Assembly (NCBI GenBank): GCA_017936885.1
Contig: JAGBEO010000013.1
Coordinates: 124,001 to 188,000 of the forward strand
Direction: 5' to 3'
From: Lachnospiraceae bacterium
Lineage (GTDB): Bacteria > Bacillota > Clostridia > Lachnospirales > Lachnospiraceae
Length of the DNA: 64,000 bases
Positions 25,932 through 35,291 of this stretch are shown piece by piece. The notes under the pieces are model-generated. The model was not told the origin of the DNA and made no database searches. It saw only the letters and a list, made by a program, of their open reading frames with translations. Position numbers and translations under genes: made by a program. Within the stretch, counting starts at the first letter, position 1. Every line of letters starts with the position of its first letter.

Positions 25932-27242
25932 ATGACAAATACAGGAAAGATTTTGATTTTAAAACTATATGACAAACTGCTTTCCATGTTGATACGGGAC
26001 AATCAGATTCTGTCCATTCAGGCACAGAAAGCAGATAATGATGCAGTAAGCAATGCTTACGCAGTCGGCAATATTTATATAGGAAAGGTGCAGAACATCT
26101 CCGTCAATATTGGCGCCGCTTTTGTGGATCTGGGAGGCGGTTATCTGACGTTTCTTCCTATGACTGAGGAAAAGGATGCTTTCGTGACAAATCGCAGACC
26201 GGACGGAACCCTTAAGATCGGCGATGAAGTTCTGGTGCAGATCGTGAAAGAACCGATGAAAACCAAGTTGGCAGGGGTTACTACACATATTTCTTTGTCA
26301 GGGAATTATGCGGTAGCCAGTTTGCCGAAGTATTCTGTATATAATATCCGGGAAGTCGGTCGGTTGTCCGATGCCCATAATTCTGATATGAGATCGGATG
26401 ATGTGGCATTATCTGCAACGGCGAAGAAGACAGAAAACCTACAGGTATCTTCCAAGTTAAGCAAAAAACAACAGATGAGATTTCGCTCCATAGAGGCGTT
26501 ACAGCAAATCGCAGACAGTTGTCCTTTGATTGTCAGAACCAATGCCGGAGAATTGGAAGATGATGAGCCGCTGATTACGGAGGCAAAGTGTCTTTGTGAG
26601 GAAGTGCTTCGTATTGCAGAAATTGCAGATAAGCGTACCTGTCACAGCTGCCTGCACCGGAGCAAGCCCGATTACATTGGATTCGTACAGAATACTTATC
26701 AGACGGAATATGATGAAATTATTACGGATATCCCGGAAGTGTATGAAAATCTAAAAGACGAGATAACAGAGCATTTGCAAAATAATATCTCCATACGCTT
26801 CTACGAGGATGCACGCCTTCCGCTTTATAAATTATATTCTGTTGAAACCCGTGTGAAAGAATTATTAGATAAGAAAGTGTGGCTGAAATCAGGCGGATAT
26901 CTTGTGATCGAACCGACGGAAGCCTTAATTTCCATTGATGTAAATACCGGAAAATGCGAAAAGGGAAAAGATAAGGAAGAAACTTTTCTGCGGATCAACA
27001 TGGAAGCGGCGGAGATGATCGCGCTACAGCTCCGCGCCAGAAATTTATCAGGGATGATTCTGGTTGATTTTATTAACATGAAAAAGAAAGAACACGAAAC
27101 ACAGTTGATCGAATATATGCGCAGCCTGTTGAAAAAGGACACGGTAAAAGCCAATGTGGTTGATATGACCGGACTTGGGCTTCTGGAACTGACAAGAAAG
27201 AAAGTCAATCAAAGCTTTGCGGAGCAGATGCGGCAGGGATAG
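25932..27242 (+). CDS. rng: Ribonuclease E/G family endonuclease
   Basis: Single-strand-specific endoribonuclease that acts in rRNA maturation and mRNA decay. Seen: an N-terminal S1-like RNA-binding region (GNIYIGKVQNISVNIGAAFVDLGGGYLTFLP, IGDEVLVQIVKEPMKTKLAGVTTHISL), an interruption of about 45 charged residues (NSDMRSDDVALSATAKK...), the 5'-sensor/RNase-H-like part (LIVRTNAGE) and the catalytic region with both magnesium aspartates (SIDVNTGKC and ILVDFINM), ending ELTRKKVNQSF. The E. coli RNase E zinc-link cysteines are not visible. ATG 25932 is preferred; a TTG at 25905 in frame is the alternative. It sits just upstream of a ribosomal-protein cluster. Confidence 0.9.
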   Translation: MTNTGKILILKLYDKLLSMLIRDNQILSIQAQKADNDAVSNAYAVGNIYIGKVQNISVNIGAAFVDLGGGYLTFLPMTEEKDAFVTNRRPDGTLKIGDEVLVQIVKEPMKTKLAGVTTHISLSGNYAVASLPKYSVYNIREVGRLSDAHNSDMRSDDVALSATAKKTENLQVSSKLSKKQQMRFRSIEALQQIADSCPLIVRTNAGELEDDEPLITEAKCLCEEVLRIAEIADKRTCHSCLHRSKPDYIGFVQNTYQTEYDEIITDIPEVYENLKDEITEHLQNNISIRFYEDARLPLYKLYSVETRVKELLDKKVWLKSGGYLVIEPTEALISIDVNTGKCEKGKDKEETFLRINMEAAEMIALQLRARNLSGMILVDFINMKKKEHETQLIEYMRSLLKKDTVKANVVDMTGLGLLELTRKKVNQSFAEQMRQG

Positions 27243-27315
27243 AGTTGTTATGATACATAACATTTGCAGGCTGAGTAAGAGATGGATAATATTATAAAAG
27301 GAGAGAATACAGTCT

Positions 27316-27864
27316 ATGGAATTTCTGGGCATGGAAAAAGTAAAAGACGGGAAATACCTTAAGAATTATGAATTAACTTATCTAAATAAGGCAGGCAGAG
27401 AGAAGAAATATGAAATTGTCAGCCGAAGTGAAATCACCGGTCCCGAGGCTTTGGGAAAGCGGGTCAGCGGCGTATCTATTGTGGCATATTACAAGGACAG
27501 ACTTTTACTGCTTCGGGAATTCCGTATGGGTGTGAATCGTTATATCTACAATTTGTGTGCCGGTATGCTCGAAGAGGGCGAGTCCATGGAGGAATGCATT
27601 CAGCGTGAGCTATATGAGGAGACCGGACTTTCTGTGAAAAAGATTCGTATAGTGCTGCCGCCGTCTTTTGCAGCGGTCGCTTTTTCTGATGTCAAGACAC
27701 AGATTGCTTTCGTGGATGTGGAAGGTGATTTTGAAGATCATACTTCCGATAATGAGCAGATCGATGCCAGATTCTATACCAAAGAAGAGGTACGGGAACT
27801 GCTGGAAACCGAAGAGTTCAGTTCCAGAGCGCAGATGGCGGCGTATTTCTTTACGATTGGTTGA
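27316..27864 (+). CDS. Nudix hydrolase (ADP-ribose pyrophosphatase-like)
   Basis: Hydrolyses nucleoside diphosphates linked to another group, most likely ADP-ribose. Seen: a complete Nudix box GMLEEGESMEECIQRELYEETGL (about 95-117) with REL and EE metal ligands, preceded by the family beta-strands VSIVAYYKDRLLLLREFR. The 182-residue length fits. RBS AAAGGAGAG is 10 bases upstream. It lies between RNase E/G and an unknown gene. Confidence 0.9.
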   Translation: MEFLGMEKVKDGKYLKNYELTYLNKAGREKKYEIVSRSEITGPEALGKRVSGVSIVAYYKDRLLLLREFRMGVNRYIYNLCAGMLEEGESMEECIQRELYEETGLSVKKIRIVLPPSFAAVAFSDVKTQIAFVDVEGDFEDHTSDNEQIDARFYTKEEVRELLETEEFSSRAQMAAYFFTIG

Positions 27865-27883
27865 AAAAAGGCAGGTAATTGCT

Positions 27884-28549
27884 GTGGCTTATGAAAAACT
27901 TTTAAATGAAATCTATGCGGCTGTATCGCTCAAATATCTGTGGAAAGAATATCAACCATACTTTATCAAGAGCGAATCCCCGGACTGGATCAATGAAACG
28001 ATGAATTTTGGGTTGGAAGTCAGTCAGGCACTTCTTCCGTATGACGGGCAGGAGGAGAGATTTATTGAAAAGTATCTTGGCTGCCTGAAGGAGGAACTGT
28101 CTCCACAAGCGTTTGAGAAATATGGTGAACGCCTGAATTTTTATAACGGAAGATTCTGGGCGATATTACCGGATCGCGCAGTGCATCAGGATTATCTTTC
28201 CAAAGCAAAATACCGTTTTGACAGAAAACTGGAAAAGCTGAATAGGAATTATGTGCACAAGAGATATAACGGGCTTTATCTTTTTTTGCACCCGACGGAT
28301 GAGAATGATATTGATGCGGGAGCGCTTTTTGAGTATATGCGTTTTACGCAGGAAAACAGAAAGGAGCGCTTTGGCTGGGTGTTTCTAAACTGTGTGAAGA
28401 CGATTTATGTCTGTAATTACACTGCAAATACGATTGAGCCGATTGTGCTGCCGCAGAATGCGGAAAATTTCCTGAATACGGAAGCGGAATATTTACGTTA
28501 TTGCCACGACTGGGAGGATGGAACGGCGTTGGATTTATTACTAATATAA
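27884..28549 (+). CDS. Hypothetical protein with GTG start
   Basis: Not recognised. The open frame runs back into the Nudix gene, but GTG 27884 (MAYEKLLNEIYAAV) is preceded by GGCAGG 8 bases upstream and gives a 221-residue protein without overlap. It is mixed alpha/beta and rich in aromatic residues (Tyr, Phe, Trp), with conserved-looking blocks RYNGLYLFLHPTDEND and FGWVFLNCVKTIYVCNYTANTIEPIVLP. No transmembrane helix, cysteine cluster or nucleotide motif is visible. Confidence 0.7.
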   Translation: MAYEKLLNEIYAAVSLKYLWKEYQPYFIKSESPDWINETMNFGLEVSQALLPYDGQEERFIEKYLGCLKEELSPQAFEKYGERLNFYNGRFWAILPDRAVHQDYLSKAKYRFDRKLEKLNRNYVHKRYNGLYLFLHPTDENDIDAGALFEYMRFTQENRKERFGWVFLNCVKTIYVCNYTANTIEPIVLPQNAENFLNTEAEYLRYCHDWEDGTALDLLLI

Positions 28550-28562
28550 AAAGGGTAATGAA

Positions 28563-29396
28563 ATGAAGGATTTGATTAGATTAACTGACTTACGATCAAG
28601 TGAAGTATACGAAATATTCAATATTGCAGACGAAATCAATACTGGAAAGTACAGTGGTTTTCTTAATGGGAAAAGTGTTATCCTGTTTTTCCCGGCTTCA
28701 AGTATAAGAACACGAGTTACCTTTGAAAAAGGGATATATCTGTTAGGCGGTCAGTCTATACTATTCTCCAGTGATACACTGGATAAAAAGGAAGATGTAA
28801 GAGATGTCTGTGGATACCTGAATAATTGGGCGGATACCATTATCGTGCGGCACAAGGATATACAGTTGATTGAAAAACTTGCTAAGTATTTAAAAGTTCC
28901 GGTTATCAATGCCATGACGGATATAAACCATCCCTGCGAGATTTTGGCAGATATGTATTCCTTGTCAAAAATCAGGGATAACTTTATAGATGATAAATAT
29001 TTGTTTTGCGGAAAGTCGGGAAATATCGGTTTGGCTTGGAAAGAAGCATCTAAAGTTATGGGATTTGATTTGACGCAATGCTGTGGTGTCGGTTATGAAA
29101 TGGATGATGTAGATGTATACCATGATATAAAGTCAGCAGTCAAGGGAAAAGATATTATCTGCACGGATTCTCTGCCGGCTGAATTGTTAAATGATTTTAG
29201 GAAATGTTATATAACCAAAGAAGTAATGGATATGGCGAACAAAAATGCTGTATTAAACCCTTGCCCGCCATTTTATCGTGGTGAAGAGGTCTCTGATGAT
29301 GTAATACAGTCAGAATATTTTGTAGGATATGAATTTAAAAAGAATTTATTAGTGGTTCAGCAAGCTATTATAATATGGTGTATGATGCAGGGGTGA
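28563..29396 (+). CDS. Divergent carbamoyltransferase homologue (ornithine/aspartate transcarbamoylase family)
   Basis: Family member likely to bind carbamoyl phosphate. Seen: SSIRTRVTFEKG near residue 46, equivalent to the STRTR phosphate loop; HPCEILAD near 122, where the usual motif is HPxQ; a second domain with FCGKSGNIGLAW; and NPCPPFYRGEEVS in place of HCLPxxRGxE. At 277 residues it is shorter than ordinary OTCase (about 310-330). There is no arginine or pyrimidine gene beside it. Its codons are visibly AT-richer than its neighbours, which suggests transfer or relaxed constraint. Substrate unknown; not called argF. Confidence 0.75.
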   Translation: MKDLIRLTDLRSSEVYEIFNIADEINTGKYSGFLNGKSVILFFPASSIRTRVTFEKGIYLLGGQSILFSSDTLDKKEDVRDVCGYLNNWADTIIVRHKDIQLIEKLAKYLKVPVINAMTDINHPCEILADMYSLSKIRDNFIDDKYLFCGKSGNIGLAWKEASKVMGFDLTQCCGVGYEMDDVDVYHDIKSAVKGKDIICTDSLPAELLNDFRKCYITKEVMDMANKNAVLNPCPPFYRGEEVSDDVIQSEYFVGYEFKKNLLVVQQAIIIWCMMQG

Positions 29397-29486
29397 ACAT
29401 ATTTTGATTCCCATCTATTTGGTTCATAAAATATATACGAAAAATTGTTATATAGATAAAACAGGTAAGAAAGGATGTCTCCTGAA

Positions 29487-30020
29487 ATGAAAAATATGAA
29501 ATATTATATTCTGAGTATCATATCAGTCATTGTGCTGCTGTTTTTTGACCAGTATACAAAACTGCTGGCGGTTCAGAAGTTAAAAGGGAAAGACAGTTTT
29601 GTGATTATCAATAAAGTGCTGGAATTCAGTTATTTAGAGAATACCGGAGCCGCTTTCAGCTCCTTTTCCGGCAGACAGGTATTTCTGATTATTCTGACAT
29701 CTTTTGTGATTGCTGTGCTTGTCTGGAAGTATTTTCAGCTGCCGTGTGAGAAACGTTATATGGGAATGAAAATCGGGCTTATATTTATTCTAAGCGGTGC
29801 TGTCGGCAATCTGGTTGACCGAATCCGATTTCATTATGTGGTGGATTTTATCTATTTTGTACCGATTGATTTTCCTAAATTCAATGTGGCGGATATGTAT
29901 ATCACAGTAGGTGTAGCAGTTTTAGCGGTGCTGATGTTTTTCTTTTATCAAGAAGAGGAACTGGAAGTGCTGTTGTCTTTTAAGAAGGAGCCAGATGGCA
30001 AAACCAGCACTGACAGATAA
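29487..30020 (+). CDS. lspA: Lipoprotein signal peptidase II (LspA), copy 1
   Basis: Aspartyl membrane protease that removes the signal peptide of diacylated prolipoproteins. Seen: four membrane helices and both catalytic aspartates in SGAVGNLVDRIRF and FNVADMYIT, plus LENTGAAFS. The start at 29487 is chosen because AGAAAGG (29468-29474) touches the ATG at 29475 but is about 12 bases from 29487. The basic/acidic tail (FKKEPDGKTSTDR) extends past the usual end. A second copy is at 45975-46502; this copy sits alone before the L21 promoter. Confidence 0.92.
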   Translation: MKNMKYYILSIISVIVLLFFDQYTKLLAVQKLKGKDSFVIINKVLEFSYLENTGAAFSSFSGRQVFLIILTSFVIAVLVWKYFQLPCEKRYMGMKIGLIFILSGAVGNLVDRIRFHYVVDFIYFVPIDFPKFNVADMYITVGVAVLAVLMFFFYQEEELEVLLSFKKEPDGKTSTDR

Positions 30021-30072
30021 CGAATACAACAGAATAATTACAATAAGATACATAAAATATTTCAAATAATCA

Positions 30073-30101
30073 TTGACAAATAAATCCAAAACAGTTATGA
30101 T
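30073..30101 (+). promoter_or_regulatory. Promoter of the L21-L27 operon
   Basis: TTGACA (30073-30078), 17 bases, TATGAT (30096-30101). Transcription would begin near 30108, at the start of the L21 leader. Confidence 0.85.
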
Positions 30102-30106
30102 ATTTG

Positions 30107-30190
30107 AGTATGCCGCATAGCGAGGTAGAAGTATGCCCATTCGGACATCACCGAAGCTAGCGAGTAAATGAACTCAGGGTTCATGAATAG
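30107..30190 (+). ncRNA. L21 leader RNA (ribosomal protein autoregulatory leader)
   Basis: The leader matches the Firmicutes L21 leader: TATGCCGCATAGCGAGG, a stem TTCGG/CCGAA, CGAAGCTAGCGAG, and a hairpin ATGAAC (30168-30173) / GTTCAT (30179-30184) directly before the ribosome binding site. In this class, L21 or a partner is thought to bind the leader and repress its own operon. The call rests on recognition of the motif, with no covariance model run. Confidence 0.85.
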
Positions 30191-30200
30191 GAGGTGCCAT

Positions 30201-30506
30201 ATGTACGCAATTATTGCAACAGGTGGAAAGCAGTACAAAGTATCTGAAGGAGACGTTATCAAAGTTGAGAAACTTGACGTTGAAGTAGGTGCTTCTGTAA
30301 CATTTGACCAGGTTATAGCTGTCAGCGATAATGAGCTTAAGGTTGCTGCTGATGTAGCAAATGCAACTGTAACAGGAACTGTTATGGATCAGGGCAAGGC
30401 TCGTAAAGTTATCGTTTACAAGTATAAGAGAAAAACAGGCTATCACAAGAAAAATGGTCATAGACAAGCATACACACAGGTTAAGATCGACAAAATCAAT
30501 GCATAA
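30201..30506 (+). CDS. rplU: 50S ribosomal protein L21
   Basis: Large-subunit protein that binds 23S rRNA domain II near L20. Seen: MYAIIATGGKQYKVSEGDVIKVEKL start, DVANATVTGTV in the middle and the conserved ending VYKYKRKTGYHKKNGHRQAYTQVKIDKI. AGGAGGTG lies 4 bases before ATG 30201; an in-frame ATG at 30168 is part of the leader hairpin and is not used. 101 residues. First gene of rplU-prp-rpmA. Confidence 0.97.
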   Translation: MYAIIATGGKQYKVSEGDVIKVEKLDVEVGASVTFDQVIAVSDNELKVAADVANATVTGTVMDQGKARKVIVYKYKRKTGYHKKNGHRQAYTQVKIDKINA

Positions 30507-30591
30507 GCATTGTGCGTTATCAGGCTAAGCGTTTAGCGGTGCATAATAATGTTGCACATAAATGTTTTCGTGTATTGCGAAGAGGTGTGAG

Positions 30592-30924
30592 ATGACAAAG
30601 ATCACATTTCATAAAACAAAAGCAGGAGAATATCTGGGATTTACATGTGATGGACATGCGGGATATGCCGATTACGGCAAGGATATCGTATGTGCATCGA
30701 TTTCCGTGTTAGTTATCAACACCATCAATTCTCTCGATGAAATTACCGGAGAACGTATGGAGGTTGAAGCTGACGAGGAAACAGGAACCATTCAATGTTC
30801 TTTTGTAGATCAGCCTTTGAAGGAGACTTCCAGGGCGCTTATGGATTCTCTCGTGCTTGGACTTACCCAGATTGAGAAGCAGTATGGGAAGAAACATTGT
30901 AAATTGACATTTAAGGAGGTGTAA
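30592..30924 (+). CDS. prp: Ribosomal-processing cysteine protease Prp
   Basis: Cysteine protease that removes the N-terminal extension of L27 in Firmicutes and related bacteria. Seen: the catalytic His in [11 protein letters not shown] (about 22) and Cys in [14 protein letters not shown] (about 34), with the family length of 110 residues. AGAGGTG before ATG 30592 fixes the start; the frame is open ten codons further upstream. The gene lies between rplU and rpmA, the standard position, and its last codons (AAGGAGGTG) double as the rpmA ribosome binding site. Confidence 0.95.
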   Translation: MTKITFHKTKAGEYLGFTCDGHAGYADYGKDIVCASISVLVINTINSLDEITGERMEVEADEETGTIQCSFVDQPLKETSRALMDSLVLGLTQIEKQYGKKHCKLTFKEV

Positions 30925-30928
30925 TACC

Positions 30929-31213
30929 ATGTTAAATATGAACCTTCAATTTTTTGCACATAAGAAAGGTGTTGGTTCTACTAAGAACGGTAGAGATTCC
31001 GAATCCAAGAGATTAGGTGCAAAGAGAGCTGACGGACAATTCGTTAAAGCAGGAAATATTTTATACAGACAGCGCGGAACTAAGATTCATCCGGGTACTA
31101 ATGTAGGTATCGGCGGTGATGATACATTGTTCGCTTTAGTTGACGGTGTTCTTCGTTTCGAGAGAAAAGGAAGAGACAAGAAACAGGCTTCCGTATATCC
31201 TGTAGAGAAATAA
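30929..31213 (+). CDS. rpmA: 50S ribosomal protein L27 with cleavable N-terminal extension
   Basis: L27 reaches the peptidyl-transferase centre with its mature N-terminus. Seen: the extension MLNMNLQFF directly followed by [27 protein letters not shown], exactly the Firmicutes arrangement cut by Prp after FF to expose AHKK. The remainder ([32 protein letters not shown]) is standard. 94 residues. It ends at a terminator. Confidence 0.97.
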   Translation: MLNMNLQFFAHKKGVGSTKNGRDSESKRLGAKRADGQFVKAGNILYRQRGTKIHPGTNVGIGGDDTLFALVDGVLRFERKGRDKKQASVYPVEK

Positions 31214-31222
31214 TGAATGAGC

Positions 31223-31257
31223 GGGCTTCGAACATCCAGGTGTTTGAAGCCCTTTTT
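31223..31257 (+). terminator. Rho-independent terminator after rpmA
   Basis: GGGCTTCGAACA (31223-31234) pairs with TGTTTGAAGCCC (31241-31252), 12 bp with one G-U, loop TCCAGG, followed by TTTTT. Confidence 0.9.
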
Positions 31258-31334
31258 CAAGGTAAAAATTTTCAAGTTGAAAATAATTAAGAAATATTGT
31301 AATAAATTACAGTAATGCAATGAGGAAGAAGTAG

Positions 31335-32648
<1,314 letters not shown>

Positions 32649-32753
32649 AATTCAGAATATTTACGATATTAAAAATTTTCTTAATTAATAGATGTCCCCT
32701 TGCTTGCGGGGATGCGTTGACTTACATGTTGAGAGAAAGGCATGGTTATTTAT

Positions 32754-33047
32754 ATGACAAGTAAACAGAGAGCATATTTAAAAGGACTGGCAATGAATAT
32801 CGATCCTATTTTTCAGGTTGGTAAATCCAGTCTGACACCGGAGTTAGTAAATGCTGTCGGTGAAGCATTTAATACGAGGGAACTTATCAAAATTGCAGTA
32901 CTTAAGAACTGTTTTGATGACCCTAATGAGATTGCACAGATGGTGGCAGAGAGAACGCATTCTCAGGTAGTGCAGGTGATCGGTAAGAAAATTGTGCTCT
33001 ACAAACCGGATAAAAAGAATCCTAAGATTGAACTTCCGAAAGCATAA
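32754..33047 (+). CDS. yhbY: Ribosome assembly RNA-binding protein YhbY
   Basis: Small CRM-domain protein that binds pre-50S rRNA. Seen: MTSKQRAYLKGLAMNIDPIFQVGKSSLTPELVNAVGEAFNTRELIKIAVL and, later, GKKIVLYKP, the CRM signature elements. The start is placed at 32754: AGAAAGGCATGGTTAT (32734-32749) is the ribosome binding region and the in-frame ATG at 32742 lies within it. 97 residues. obgE-yhbY-nadD-yqeK-rsfS follows the order of the B. subtilis yqeH-comER segment, except that aroE and yqeH are absent. Confidence 0.93.
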   Translation: MTSKQRAYLKGLAMNIDPIFQVGKSSLTPELVNAVGEAFNTRELIKIAVLKNCFDDPNEIAQMVAERTHSQVVQVIGKKIVLYKPDKKNPKIELPKA

Positions 33048-33094
33048 GCAATTCAGCCGGTTTGTAAGTTTGGGAGAAGGCATTAGGTATGAGT

Positions 33095-33703
33095 ATGAGA
33101 AAAGTCGGTATCATGGGCGGAACCTTTAATCCTATTCACAATGGACATTTGATGATAGCATCCGAGGCAAAAGAACAATTTGCGCTTGATGAAGTTCTTT
33201 TCATGCCGTGCGGAGTTCCCTATATGAAGGAAGCCGAAGAAGTGGAATCCGGTGAGATACGTGCAGAGATGACAGCGCTGGCGATACAGGATAATCCATT
33301 TTTTACTCTGTCAAGGATGGAAATTGAGCACCACGGCAACACTTATACTTATGAGACTTTGGAGCGCCTGAGAGTGGTGCAGCCGGATACTGAGTTCTAT
33401 TTCATATTGGGGGCGGACAGTCTCTTTAATCTGACGAATTGGGTATTTCCGGAGCGTATTTTTGCTAACTGCCATATTTTGGCTGCCGTGCGGGATCATA
33501 AGACAACGGCACAGATGAAGGAACAGATCAGACTGCTTCAGGAACATTATCAGGCAAGTATTTTCTTATTAAAGACGGATTATCTGGATATATCTTCTTC
33601 GGATATCCGCAGGAAAGTAGCATTAGGAGAATCCATAGCAGAGGATGTGCCCCAAAAGGTTGCAGCATATATTGCAGCGCATAATCTTTATCAGACAAGA
33701 TAG
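33095..33703 (+). CDS. nadD: Nicotinate-nucleotide adenylyltransferase NadD
   Basis: Adenylates nicotinate mononucleotide to NaAD in NAD synthesis. Seen: GIMGGTFNPIHNGHL with the HxGH-type motif, the mid-protein FILGADSLFNLTNW and the ISSSDIRRKV signature near the end. ATG 33095 is chosen: AGAAGGCATTAGGTAT at 33075-33090 resembles the bipartite SD, and the ATG at 33089 lies at its end. 202 residues. Confidence 0.94.
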   Translation: MRKVGIMGGTFNPIHNGHLMIASEAKEQFALDEVLFMPCGVPYMKEAEEVESGEIRAEMTALAIQDNPFFTLSRMEIEHHGNTYTYETLERLRVVQPDTEFYFILGADSLFNLTNWVFPERIFANCHILAAVRDHKTTAQMKEQIRLLQEHYQASIFLLKTDYLDISSSDIRRKVALGESIAEDVPQKVAAYIAAHNLYQTR

Positions 33704-33745
33704 AAACAGGCTGTGTGCCAATAGATTTTACAGGACAGGCAGAAC

Positions 33746-34357
33746 ATGAAGGTATCAGATATAAATAAACTCAGAAAAGCAATGGAAAAGGAATTAGAGT
33801 CCAAGCGTTATGAACATACGCTTAGCGTGGCATATACTGCAGCAAATCTGGCTATGGTATATGGTGAAGAGGTTGACAAGGCCTTAACTGCGGGAATGCT
33901 GCATGACTGTGCTAAATGTATGAGTCATTCCAAACAGATAGCAGTATGTGCGAAAAATCATGTACAGCTTTCAGAGGCGGAATCTGTGAAAAATTCTCCG
34001 CTGATTCATGCAAAAGCAGGCAGTGTTGTGGCCAGAACTAAATATCAGATAACGGACGAGGATATTCTGAATGCGATTTGCTATCATACTACAGGCAGGC
34101 CGAATATGAGTATGCTGGAGAAGATCGTGTATATAGCAGACTATATAGAGCCGGGACGCAAACATGCCGAGAATCTGCCGCAAATACGCAGACTGGCATA
34201 TCAGGATCTGGATGCTGCCCTGTGTAATATTTTGAAGGATACCTTAGCCTATTTGTCTAAAAAGGGCGGGCAGGTAGATCCTATGACACAGAAAACCTAT
34301 GATTGCTATGTGAATCAGAAAACAAATAACGGCGAAAATATACAAGACTGCAAATAA
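33746..34357 (+). CDS. yqeK: YqeK-type HD-domain hydrolase (Ap4A hydrolase)
   Basis: HD-fold metal hydrolase; YqeK members hydrolyse diadenosine tetraphosphate symmetrically to ADP. Seen: HTLSVAYTAANLA (H near 30), the HD pair in GMLHDCAKCMS, HAKAGSVVARTKY and the later YIADYIEPGR. 203 residues. It follows nadD as in Bacillus, in the same transcript. Confidence 0.92.
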   Translation: MKVSDINKLRKAMEKELESKRYEHTLSVAYTAANLAMVYGEEVDKALTAGMLHDCAKCMSHSKQIAVCAKNHVQLSEAESVKNSPLIHAKAGSVVARTKYQITDEDILNAICYHTTGRPNMSMLEKIVYIADYIEPGRKHAENLPQIRRLAYQDLDAALCNILKDTLAYLSKKGGQVDPMTQKTYDCYVNQKTNNGENIQDCK

Positions 34358-34394
34358 AAGCAAATGACAAGCACAAACAAGGAGATGAGAACCT

Positions 34395-34754
34395 ATGGAA
34401 AATAAATCCAAAGAAATGGCAAAGTTAGTGATTCAGGCACTGGAGGATAAAAAAGCAGAAGATATTAAGGTGATTGATATCAGCGAAGTGTCTGTGATTG
34501 CAGACTATTTTATTATAGCAAACGGTAATAACAGAAGCCAGATTCAGGCATTGGCAGATAACGTGGAAGAAAGCCTTGGAAAGGCAGGATATCCACTGAA
34601 GCAGATCGAAGGATACCAGAATGCAAACTGGGTTCTTCTTGATTTTCATGATGTGATTATTCATATCTTCGATAAAGAAAACCGCCTGTTCTATGATTTG
34701 GAGCGGATCTGGAGAGACGGCAAATTAATCGAAACGGAAAGTCTTTTACAGTAA
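34395..34754 (+). CDS. rsfS: Ribosome silencing factor RsfS
   Basis: Binds L14 and blocks 30S-50S joining when nutrients are short. Seen: the family sequence KSKEMAKLVIQALEDKKAEDIKVIDISEVSVIADYFIIANGNNRSQIQALADNVEE, GYQNANWVLLDFHDVIIHIFDKENRLFYDLERIW and the normal 119-residue length. RBS AAGGAGATGAG. Last gene of the plus-strand run; a bidirectional terminator follows. Confidence 0.95.
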   Translation: MENKSKEMAKLVIQALEDKKAEDIKVIDISEVSVIADYFIIANGNNRSQIQALADNVEESLGKAGYPLKQIEGYQNANWVLLDFHDVIIHIFDKENRLFYDLERIWRDGKLIETESLLQ

Positions 34755-34769
34755 ACAAAATAAAACCCC

Positions 34770-34814
34770 AAAAGGAGTCAGCATTATGAAGATTCATGAT
34801 GCTGACTCCTTTTT
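34770..34814. terminator. Bidirectional terminator between rsfS and the DUF378 gene
   Basis: AAAAGGAGTCAGCAT (34770-34784) pairs perfectly with ATGCTGACTCCTTTT (34799-34813), 15 bp. On the plus strand the T-run follows the stem; on the minus strand the complement gives TTTT, serving the opposing gene too. Confidence 0.85.
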
Positions 34815-34878
34815 AGAATTTGAGAAATCTTTTTGTACTTTTACGGGGCACATATCATATTGCTTGCGTCTGCGTTTA

Positions 34879-35100
34879 CTACGAGTCGATTTCTCTGGTT
34901 TCGCCGCCTGCATACATATAGAATGTGATGATATAAAGACCGGCAATACCAACCAAAGCATAAATAATTCTGGAGAACCATGACATATTACCAAAGATAA
35001 ATGCTACAAGGTCAAAACTGAAAAGACCGATCAGACCCCAGTTAATAGCACCTATGATGGCAATCGTCAGGGCAAGACAATCTAAACCTTTATTTTTCAT
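34879..35100 (-). CDS. DUF378-family small membrane protein
   Basis: A 73-residue protein with two membrane helices and the family motif IGAINWGLIGLF (about 12-23), then ISWFSRIIYALVGIAGLYIITFYMY-like second helix and a short polar tail. GGAGG 6 bases upstream of the ATG at 35098-35100 fixes this start over the longer open frame to 35136. Function unknown; the family is often induced by envelope stress, but no evidence is visible here. Confidence 0.85.
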   Translation of the reverse strand: MKNKGLDCLALTIAIIGAINWGLIGLFSFDLVAFIFGNMSWFSRIIYALVGIAGLYIITFYMYAGGETREIDS

Positions 35101-35291
35101 GTTTTCCTCCATTCCGAAACCTGTAATGTTTTTCAATGCTGCGTGTGCGCTTAGCTTATGGCTTCGTGCAAATAAAATAGTAACTGTTTAGCGAACTAGA
35201 CAGTTACTATTATTATGCCTTATGAGATATCTGCTATACTGGAAAATAAAACAATCAAAAAATAAAAAGTTCTGCACCTGCGGATGCCTGA

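Noticed and set aside
29397-30020. Second lspA as part of a mobile element
   Set aside because: No transposase or inverted repeats flank it, and the gene is intact in normal sequence context.
32691-32716. Hairpin with CCCC/GGGG before yhbY
   Set aside because: Only 4 strong pairs plus wobble pairs and no T-run; not convincing as a terminator or switch.
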